A DNA stretch of 16,016 bases, from assembly GCA_030018855.1 (NCBI GenBank), contig JASEHG010000025.1, forward strand, positions 1 through 16,016, written 5' to 3'. A program made the translations under genes and the position numbers. Positions 5,884 to 11,660 of this stretch are shown one piece after another. Position 1 is the stretch's first letter, and each line of letters opens with the position of its first letter. Source of the stretch: Candidatus Brocadiaceae bacterium (GTDB lineage Bacteria; Planctomycetota; Brocadiia; Brocadiales; Bathyanammoxibiaceae). The notes under the pieces are model-generated. The model did no database searches, was not told the DNA's origin, and saw only the letters and a program-made list of their open reading frames with translations.

Positions 5884-6372
5884 ATGATAGCACTAGGGAT
5901 AGACCCTGGGCTAGCGGCAACAGGCTTCGCAGTGGTGGAGGCCTTGCCCCAGGGTAGTCAGGCCCATGACTGGGGCTGTATTAAGACAAGCCCCAGGCTT
6001 TCCAATCCCCCCCGATTGGGCCTAATATACCGCCACGTCTGCCAGCTCATCACCAGATGGTCCCCAGGCCTGGTAGTCATTGAGGAGGCCTTTGTTGACC
6101 CCAAATACCCCAGGGCCGCCCTCCAGCTGGGGGAAGTCAGGGGCACCATAAGCGTAGCCGCCAACAATATGGAGGTGGAGGTTTTTGAATTAAAGCCCTC
6201 CGAGGTGAAGCAGGCCCTGACAGGCAGGGGCCTGGCCGCAAAGGAACAGGTACAGGTGGCCGTAAGCAGGATTCTCCGCCTGACTACCCAACCCACCTCC
6301 CACCACGCCACGGATGCACTGGCCCTTGCCCTTACAGGACTCTCCCGAAAGGGCCTCCTTTCCTGTATATGA
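5884..6372 (+). CDS. ruvC: Holliday junction endonuclease RuvC
   Basis: RuvC resolves Holliday junctions by paired nicks, working with RuvAB. The 162-residue length is normal for the family. All catalytic acids of the RNase H-like fold are in place: Asp7 in GIDPG, Glu67 in VVIEEAF, and the C-terminal pair His141 and Asp144 in HHATDALALAL. The His at the third position, rather than Asp as in E. coli, is also seen in Thermus RuvC. The ATG at 5884 starts directly at the conserved first strand (MIALGIDPG), so the start is firm even though its ribosome binding site is weak. ruvA begins 10 bases after the stop, making ruvC the first gene of a ruvCAB operon. Confidence 0.97.
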   Translation: MIALGIDPGLAATGFAVVEALPQGSQAHDWGCIKTSPRLSNPPRLGLIYRHVCQLITRWSPGLVVIEEAFVDPKYPRAALQLGEVRGTISVAANNMEVEVFELKPSEVKQALTGRGLAAKEQVQVAVSRILRLTTQPTSHHATDALALALTGLSRKGLLSCI

Positions 6373-6382
6373 GGACATACCC

Positions 6383-7018
6383 TTGATCCGCTACCTCAGA
6401 GGGACACTGCTTGAAAAAGGGGAGGACAGGATAGTGGTGCTGGTGGCAGGGCCACACCCGACAAACGGTGGGCTGGGTTACGAAGTAAGACTGCCTTCCA
6501 TAGTCAGGGCCTGCTACAACGCCAAAGAACTGGGCCAGGAAGTAGAGCTTTATATCTCCTACCAGCAATCAGAGAGACAGCCCAAGCCCCTCCTGGTCGG
6601 TTTTAACACGGAGGCCGAGCGGGAGTTCTTTGAGAAGTTGATAACGGTGGACGGCATCGGCCCTTCCAAGGGGGTAGAGGCCCTGACGGTACCAGTGGCC
6701 AGGATAGCCAGGGCCATAGAGGATAAAGACACGGGCGCCCTGGAAAAGCTCAAGGGTATAGGCAGGCGTTCGGCCGAAAAGATTGTGGCAGAACTCCATG
6801 GCAAGGTGGCCAAGTACGCCCTTATGTCCCTGGGGGAGATGCCCCCTCTTGAACCCGAGGACCTGCGGAAACAGGTGGAGGCGGTGCTTGTAAAACAACT
6901 TGGACACAAACCCGCCGAGGCCGGCCAGTTAGTCAGGGAGGCCTTCCAGCGGAACCCCAAACTTTCTACCCCCGAGGAACTCTTTGAGGAGGTATACCGT
7001 GGCCAGAGAAGGGACTAA
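6383..7018 (+). CDS. ruvA: Holliday junction branch migration subunit RuvA
   Basis: RuvA binds the four-way junction and loads the RuvB motor. The 211-residue product shows the N-terminal OB fold starting LIRYLRGTL, tandem helix-hairpin-helix motifs (TVDGIGPSKGVEAL and LKGIGRRSAEKIVAEL), and a C-terminal RuvB-binding helical domain (RKQVEAVLVKQLGHKPAEAG). The frame is open further upstream inside ruvC, but the family begins at IRYLRG, and a TTG at 6383 with GAGG eight bases before it fits, so I take TTG as the start. The reading frame ends 20 bases inside ruvB as annotated here. Confidence 0.96.
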   Translation: MIRYLRGTLLEKGEDRIVVLVAGPHPTNGGLGYEVRLPSIVRACYNAKELGQEVELYISYQQSERQPKPLLVGFNTEAEREFFEKLITVDGIGPSKGVEALTVPVARIARAIEDKDTGALEKLKGIGRRSAEKIVAELHGKVAKYALMSLGEMPPLEPEDLRKQVEAVLVKQLGHKPAEAGQLVREAFQRNPKLSTPEELFEEVYRGQRRD

Positions 7019-8180
7019 GAAGCAGGCCCAGGCGGGGCAGGGAGACGCCCTTCAACCCACACCAGGCGGGCCTTCCAAGCCACCTAAAGTGGGGACAGGC
7101 CCTGCATCAGAACGGTGCAGGGCAGGCTCAGGCGGAGAAGGGGGAGTGAAGGGACAAGGCCTCTTAATAAAGGGCAAGGAAGAGGTGGAAGAGGCCCTGA
7201 ACCTGCGGCCCAGGAGGCTCGCTGAATATATTGGCCAGGGCCAGGTGGTGGAGTCTCTGGGTATCGCCATTGAGGCCGCAAAGAAGAGGGGGGATGCCGT
7301 TGACCACGTCCTCCTTTACGGCCCCCCGGGCCTTGGGAAGACCACTCTTGCCCATATAATAGCCAAAGAGATGGACGTGGGGATAGTCACTACCTCAGGC
7401 CCCGCCCTGGAAAAGGGGGGAGACCTCATCGGTATCCTCACCCACCTCAAAAAGGGAGATGTGTTTTTCATAGATGAAATCCATAGGCTGCCCAGGACCG
7501 TGGAAGAGTACCTGTACTCCGCCGTGGAGGACTTTGCCATCAGCATAGTCTTTGATAAGGGGAGCCACGCCAGGAGCTACCGCAGTAGACTTGAAAAATT
7601 TACCCTCGTAGGGGCCACCACCCGTGCAGGGCTCATCTCCTCGCCCCTGCGGGAGAGGTTTGGCATACAGAGGGCCCTGGACTTTTACACGATGGAAGAA
7701 CTATGCCGGGTGGTCAGGCGCTCGGCCGCCCTCCTCCAGGTGCCTGTGGATGAGGAGGGGGTGGTGGAGATTGCCAGACGCAGTAGGGGTACCCCGAGGA
7801 TAGCCAACCGCATCCTGAGGAGGGTAAGGGACTATGCACAGGTAAGACATGCTGGGGTGATAACCAGGCCCGTGACCCAGGAGGCCCTGGAACTGGAAGG
7901 GATTGACGGAGAGGGCCTTACCACGCTGGACAAGAAATTCCTGGAGACCGTGATAATCCATTACAAGGGGGGCCCGGTTGGGCTGGAGGCCATTGCGGCC
8001 GTCCTGCAGGAAGAGACGGATACCCTGGTGGACATGGTAGAACCCTTTTTGCTCAAGGCGGGCTTCATTCTCCGTACCCCCAAGGGCCGTAAGGCCACAG
8101 ACAAGGCCCACGGCTACCTTGGGCTACCTAAGACCTCTGCGGAGGAGAGGCAACTCTCTTTTTTGCCAGGACAAAGATGA
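6999..8180 (+). CDS. ruvB: Holliday junction DNA helicase RuvB
   Basis: RuvB is the hexameric AAA+ motor that drives branch migration. Visible motifs are Walker A GPPGLGKTT, Walker B FFIDEIHRL, sensor 1 GATTRAG, arginine finger in RERFG, sensor 2 in GTPRIANRILRR, and the C-terminal winged helix ending TDKAHGYLG. Two starts are possible. GTG at 6999 has GAGGAGG just upstream, overlaps ruvA by 20 bases and gives 393 residues, with about 50 low-complexity Gly/Pro/Ala-rich residues in front. GTG at 7146 gives 344 residues, the usual family length. I list the longer form because of the strong ribosome binding site and unbroken frame, but the shorter may be the real protein. queH overlaps the end by four bases (ATGA). 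Confidence 0.95.
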   Translation: MAREGTKKQAQAGQGDALQPTPGGPSKPPKVGTGPASERCRAGSGGEGGVKGQGLLIKGKEEVEEALNLRPRRLAEYIGQGQVVESLGIAIEAAKKRGDAVDHVLLYGPPGLGKTTLAHIIAKEMDVGIVTTSGPALEKGGDLIGILTHLKKGDVFFIDEIHRLPRTVEEYLYSAVEDFAISIVFDKGSHARSYRSRLEKFTLVGATTRAGLISSPLRERFGIQRALDFYTMEELCRVVRRSAALLQVPVDEEGVVEIARRSRGTPRIANRILRRVRDYAQVRHAGVITRPVTQEALELEGIDGEGLTTLDKKFLETVIIHYKGGPVGLEAIAAVLQEETDTLVDMVEPFLLKAGFILRTPKGRKATDKAHGYLGLPKTSAEERQLSFLPGQR

Positions 8181-8779
8181 GGCTCCTTTTACATATCTGC
8201 TGTGCCCCCTGCGTCTGTGCCCCTATGGAGGAACTGAGGGCCAACGGGCTAGAGATAGAGGGCTACTTTTACAATCCCAATATCCATCCACTACTGGAAT
8301 TCCGCAGGAGACTCAAGGCCGTGAAGGTCTACGAATCCACCTATAAGGGTACGTTGCAACGTGCCCCTACTCCCATCCCCATACACTATTGTGAAGACTA
8401 CGGCCTGGAGGAATTCCTCAGCACTGTAGACCGTGAGGCCCCCAGGAGGTGTGAGGACTGCTATCGCATGAGACTGCTGTCCACCGCCAGGTACGCAAAG
8501 GGGCATGGCTTTGATGCCTTCAGCACCGCCCTCCTCTTCAGCACCCACCAGAAACACGAACTCGTCAAGAAGGCCGGAGAGGAGGCCGCACGTCTGACAG
8601 GCGTCCCCTTTCACTACATGGACTACCGCCACCTCTACGAAGAGAGCCACGCCATGGCCAGGAAACGCTGTCTCTACCTCCAGTCCTACTGTGGCTGTAT
8701 CTTCAGCGAGTACGAACGCTACGCCCCTACTACTAAGTATCTTTATAAAGGAGACGGCGAGGAGGCAGAACGGATTTGA
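8177..8779 (+). CDS. queH: Epoxyqueuosine reductase QueH
   Basis: QueH reduces epoxyqueuosine in tRNA to queuosine, the last step of the pathway; it is the non-cobalamin alternative to QueG. The 200-residue product has the family's cysteine sets: adjacent Cys8-Cys9 in HICCAPC, C92-x2-C95 in RRCEDCYRMRL, and C172/C174 in QSYCGC, which bind an Fe-S cluster and a second metal centre. YFYNPNIHP is also typical. Residues 57-66 (KGTLQRAPTP) are encoded by a decayed family-B palindrome and fall between two conserved segments; I infer an insertion tolerated in a loop. It is coupled to ruvB (ATGA overlap) and to the next gene (TTGA overlap). tgt, earlier in the same pathway, lies two genes downstream. 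Confidence 0.95.
   Translation: MRLLLHICCAPCVCAPMEELRANGLEIEGYFYNPNIHPLLEFRRRLKAVKVYESTYKGTLQRAPTPIPIHYCEDYGLEEFLSTVDREAPRRCEDCYRMRLLSTARYAKGHGFDAFSTALLFSTHQKHELVKKAGEEAARLTGVPFHYMDYRHLYEESHAMARKRCLYLQSYCGCIFSEYERYAPTTKYLYKGDGEEAERI
8343..8370. repeat. Palindromic repeat family B, decayed copy inside queH
   Basis: The right arm CAACGTGCCCCTAC (8357-8370) is identical to that of the perfect copy at 2943-2970. The left arm ATAAGGGTACGTTG differs at three places, all transitions. The changes remove the TAG that the consensus carries in one frame, although queH does not use that frame. The gene reads it as (K)GTLQRAPT. Confidence 0.88.
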
Positions 8780-9972
8780 AATTCCTATGGGAGACATTAT
8801 ACTTACCGGGAATACAGAATTCAGAATACAGAATTCTGTATTCTGTATTCTGTATTCTTGTTTTATTCTGTCTCTCCTCCTGTGGCAGGCCGGCCTACCG
8901 CAGTGAGGCCAGATGGCAGGAGCCGCCGGATATGGAGGTAACCCTTTTAAAGGAGGCCAGTACGGCACGTCTGGCAGTGCATTCTCCTTATAGGATATTA
9001 GACCTCAAGAACGGTACGAGCCTGCGGGAAGGGGCGTCCCTCCCCAGTACCCCCGTTGCCCTGAAGCAGGGGCAGTTGGCCCTGGGAGGCATAAAACTGG
9101 GGACGAACGGGGTGAGGGTGGTGGCCCAGGTGGACGGTACCCTGGAACTGGAAGGTACGCATTATCGTGGAGAAATCCACCTGTTGAAAGGCCCCAAAGG
9201 GGGTCTAACGGCGATAGATAAACTGGACGTGGAGAGTTACATCCTGGGCGTAGTGGGGAGCGAGATGCCCAACCATTGGGAGCCGGAGGCCCTCTCTGCC
9301 CAGGCCATCACTGCCAGGACGTTCGCCCTCTACCTCAAGGGGAACGGGGTTAACCTTGGCGCCCTCCACCTGGCCTATAAGGGTACCACAAAGGAGACCC
9401 CAGCCCTCAGACGGATAGTGTCGCAGACGAGGGGGGTTGTCATGCTCTACAAGAAGGACCTCTTCCCGGCCTATTTCCACAGCACCTGTGGGGGGCATAC
9501 GGAAGATGCCAACCTGGTCTTCGGTAAGGACGGCATACCACCTTTGAAGGGAGTGAAGTGTAATTATTGTAAGGACTCCAAATATTATCAGTGGAGCCGG
9601 GAGATTTCCAAACAGGAACTGGAAAAAGACCTCGGAAAGGCGTATCCTTCTCTGAAAGAGATATGGGAGGTAAGTCCCCAGGGGAGGGGGCCTGGCAGGC
9701 ATGTCTCCCAGGTGGAAATCAAATACGCCAGTGGGAGTTACAGGATGAATGCCAATGAGTTCCGCCTCTTGTTGGGTCCCAACCACCTGTTGAGTACTGC
9801 CTTTGAGGTCGCAGATAAGGGCAAGACAATAAGATTCTCTGGCAATGGCTGGGGCCACGGCGTGGGTCTGTGCCAGTATGGGGCAGGGACTATGGCCAAG
9901 AACGGCTCCATCTGGCAGGAGATACTTAAAAAATATTATCCAGGTGTGGAATTTGTAAAAATTTATGAGTAG
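8776..9972 (+). CDS. SpoIID/LytB-domain lipoprotein, peptidoglycan-acting
   Basis: The 398-residue product is a SpoIID/LytB-type protein, a family that includes the lytic transglycosylase SpoIID and amidase enhancers. Signature stretches are LGVVGSEMPNHWEPEALSAQ (158-177, with Glu163 at the SpoIID catalytic position), ARTFALYL, FHSTCGGHTED and GNGWGHGVGLCQYGA (356-370). It starts at TTG 8776, overlapping the queH stop by four bases, with GGAGG ten bases upstream. Residues 20-36 form a hydrophobic segment ending in lipobox LSSC (Cys36), so it is probably a lipoprotein. Residues 12-28 are encoded by a 48-base palindrome, which supplies half of the hydrophobic core. Its stop codon lies in another palindrome. 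Many non-sporulating bacteria carry this family, so sporulation is not implied. Confidence 0.9.
   Translation: MKFLWETLYLPGIQNSEYRILYSVFCILVLFCLSSCGRPAYRSEARWQEPPDMEVTLLKEASTARLAVHSPYRILDLKNGTSLREGASLPSTPVALKQGQLALGGIKLGTNGVRVVAQVDGTLELEGTHYRGEIHLLKGPKGGLTAIDKLDVESYILGVVGSEMPNHWEPEALSAQAITARTFALYLKGNGVNLGALHLAYKGTTKETPALRRIVSQTRGVVMLYKKDLFPAYFHSTCGGHTEDANLVFGKDGIPPLKGVKCNYCKDSKYYQWSREISKQELEKDLGKAYPSLKEIWEVSPQGRGPGRHVSQVEIKYASGSYRMNANEFRLLLGPNHLLSTAFEVADKGKTIRFSGNGWGHGVGLCQYGAGTMAKNGSIWQEILKKYYPGVEFVKIYE
8810..8857. repeat. 48-base AT-rich palindrome within the spoIID signal peptide
   Basis: A perfect 22-base centre (AGAATACAGAA at 8823-8833 plus its complement at 8834-8844) is flanked by GAATACAGAATTC (8810-8822) and GTATTCTGTATTC (8845-8857), which pair with a single mismatch. 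The right half is a tandem of the heptamer TGTATTC. The AT-rich composition is unlike the surrounding gene. Confidence 0.93.
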
Positions 9973-9994
9973 GGGCTTGATGAATCAAGCCCCT
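9969..9994. repeat. Family-B-like palindrome over the spoIID stop codon
   Basis: AGGGGCTTGAT (9971-9981), GA, then ATCAAGCCCCT (9984-9994) are exact complements, preceded by GT so that the left end reads GTAGGGGC as in family B. The TAG stop of spoIID (9970-9972) is part of the left arm. It fills most of the 51-base gap before tgt. No T-run follows, so an intrinsic terminator is unlikely. Confidence 0.85.
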
Positions 9995-10023
9995 GCCCCT
10001 GGTGTCTAAGAAAGGGATGCGGT

Positions 10024-11175
10024 TTGAGGTTCAAGATTCTAGGTGCCGATAGGGAGACGAAGGCCCGTTGCGGGGAGATGGAGACCCCTCACGGGAAGGT
10101 CAAGACACCCTTCTTCATGCCAGTGGCTACCCAGGCCACGGTGAAGACCTTGACGCCAAAACAACTCCAGGAGATAGGGGCAGAGGCTATCATATGCAAC
10201 GCCTACCATCTGGCCCTCAGACCAGGAGAGGGGGTGGTAAAGGGGATGGGTGGTCTCCACCGCTTCATGGGATGGTCCAGGACTATAGTGACCGATAGCG
10301 GCGGCTTTCAGATATTCTCCCGCAACGGCCTGAGCCGGGTCTCGGACGAGGGAGTAGAGTTTTGCTCCCCTTTTACAGGTGAGAGGGTCTTCCTCAGTCC
10401 TGAGAAGGTAATAGAGATACAATCTTCCCTGGGTAGTGATATTGCCATGCCCCTTGACCACTGTGTGACCTATCCCTGTCCCCGGGAGGAGACCCGCCAG
10501 GCCATGCTCAGGACCTACAGGTGGACCCGGCGGTGTGTAGGGGCAGGTTTCAAACCGGCTACTACTGCACAGGCCCTCTTTGGGATCGTCCAGGGGGGTG
10601 TATACAAAGACCTCCGCCTGGAGAGCACCAGTGGCCTGGTAGAACTGGGGCTGGAGGGATATGCCGTAGGTGGACTCAGCGTGGGAGAGGGCAGGGATCT
10701 CATGTTAGAGGTGTTGGAATACACCGCCGAGGCCCTTCCATGGGAAAAACCAAGATACCTCATGGGCGTAGGCGCCCCGGAAGACATCCTGGACGCCGTG
10801 GCACTTGGGGTGGACATGTTTGATTGTGTCCTGCCCACACGGAACGGCAGGAATGGCACCGTCTTTACTAGAAAAGGCAGACTGAAGATACTCAACAGCC
10901 GTCACAAGGAAGACCCGGGACCCCTGGAGGAAGGGTGTCAGTGTTACGCCTGCAGGAACTTCTCAAGGGCCTATCTCAGGCACCTGTTTCTTTCAGGAGA
11001 GATACTGGCCATGACGCTCCTTTCCCTCCATAATCTCTATTTCTTTCAGCATTTGATGAGCGACGTCCAGGAGGCTATCCTTACTGGAAACTTTGGTCAG
11101 TTCAGAAAAACCTTCCCCACCTCTCAAAAGGAGGAAAGGGAGGGGAGAAAGGAGATGGCCCTGTGGACTTCCTGA
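10024..11175 (+). CDS. tgt: tRNA-guanine transglycosylase (queuosine)
   Basis: Tgt exchanges guanine-34 in GUN-anticodon tRNAs for the queuosine precursor preQ1. The 383-residue product has all key residues: Asp91 in VTDSGGFQIFS, Asp145 in PLDHC, nucleophile Asp267 in MFDCVLPTRNGRNG, and zinc ligands C305, C307, C310 and H336 with family spacing. The start is TTG at 10024, with AAAGGG seven bases upstream and conserved sequence (MRFKILGADRETKARCG) following at once. Residues 172-181 (VGAGFKPATT) are encoded by a family-B palindrome, placed just before the conserved QALFGIVQGG. This segment is variable in the family, so function is probably kept. yajC overlaps the 3' end. queA, often found just before tgt in this kind of cluster, is absent. 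Confidence 0.96.
   Translation: MRFKILGADRETKARCGEMETPHGKVKTPFFMPVATQATVKTLTPKQLQEIGAEAIICNAYHLALRPGEGVVKGMGGLHRFMGWSRTIVTDSGGFQIFSRNGLSRVSDEGVEFCSPFTGERVFLSPEKVIEIQSSLGSDIAMPLDHCVTYPCPREETRQAMLRTYRWTRRCVGAGFKPATTAQALFGIVQGGVYKDLRLESTSGLVELGLEGYAVGGLSVGEGRDLMLEVLEYTAEALPWEKPRYLMGVGAPEDILDAVALGVDMFDCVLPTRNGRNGTVFTRKGRLKILNSRHKEDPGPLEEGCQCYACRNFSRAYLRHLFLSGEILAMTLLSLHNLYFFQHLMSDVQEAILTGNFGQFRKTFPTSQKEEREGRKEMALWTS
10537..10565. repeat. Palindromic repeat family B, half-decayed copy inside tgt
   Basis: The left arm GTAGGGGCAGGTTT is identical to the intergenic copy at 1167. The right arm AAACCGGCTACTAC differs from the expected complement at three places. It is read in the same frame as the copy in the radical SAM gene (VGA...), giving VGAGFKPATT. 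Confidence 0.87.
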
Positions 11176-11600
11176 TGCGTCTGCCTGAGGCGGATACACC
11201 GCAATGGCTGGTAGATTTGCTGACAGATTCGCTAAGCCCAGTGCAGGTCTTTTTGGCGAACTTGCCATGTGTAGGACAGGCAGCACAGCCCCCGCCCGTA
11301 TTCTGGACGACCCTCCTGCCCATCCTCATGATGGGTTTTATCCTCTATTTCTTCATCCTCAGGCCCCAGAGGCAGAAGGAGCGGCACAGGTTAGACCTGC
11401 TGGCAGGTCTAAAGAAAAACGACCGGGTAATCACCGGGGGTGGACTCCACGGCGTGGTGATCATGGTAAAGGAGAAGGAGGTCATCCTCCAGATAGACGA
11501 GACCAAAGACGTCAAGGTAAAGGTGGAGAAGGATGCTATAATCTCCGTGGAACATAGGGAACCTAAAGAGAAGCATAAAGAGGAGGGTCAACACCCCTAA
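11163..11600 (+). CDS. yajC: Sec translocon accessory protein YajC
   Basis: YajC is a small inner-membrane partner of SecDF in the Sec holotranslocon. The 145-residue product has one membrane segment (about 48-66), followed by the family signature FILRPQRQKER and LLAGLKKNDRVITGGGLHG, then a charged cytoplasmic tail. Two starts are possible: GTG at 11163, with AAGGAG eight bases upstream, or ATG at 11175, which shares one base with the tgt stop. I list the first. The 47 residues before the membrane segment are somewhat long for YajC. They include MRLPEAD, encoded partly by CTGCCTGAGGCGG (11181-11193), one base off the palindromic core seen elsewhere. Position between tgt and secDF is the classical one. 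Confidence 0.94.
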   Translation: MDFLMRLPEADTPQWLVDLLTDSLSPVQVFLANLPCVGQAAQPPPVFWTTLLPILMMGFILYFFILRPQRQKERHRLDLLAGLKKNDRVITGGGLHGVVIMVKEKEVILQIDETKDVKVKVEKDAIISVEHREPKEKHKEEGQHP

Positions 11601-11615
11601 CCTTCTGAGAGATAA

Positions 11616-11649
11616 AGCTTGTCCTGAGCGAAGCGAAGGAAAGGAAGCT
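11616..11649. repeat. Short imperfect inverted repeat between yajC and secDF
   Basis: AGCTT (11616-11620) and AAGCT (11645-11649) flank TCCTGAGCGAAGCGAAGGA, whose ends TCCT and AGGA also pair. The element fills most of the 60-base gap. It looks like another dispersed palindrome, but I see only one copy in the window, so this is tentative. GAGGAAG, the secDF ribosome binding site, follows it. Confidence 0.4.
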
Positions 11650-11660
11650 GAGGAAGAAAC

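Noticed and set aside
6314..6382. Upstream extension of ruvA within ruvC
   Set aside because: RuvA begins at IRYLRG, and a TTG with a ribosome binding site sits exactly there.
8722..8729. GCCCCTAC half-arm near the end of queH
   Set aside because: No matching left arm nearby; eight bases alone are too little to call an element.
8776..9972. Sporulation as a trait of the organism
   Set aside because: SpoIID/LytB-domain proteins occur widely in non-sporulating bacteria; no other sporulation gene is visible.
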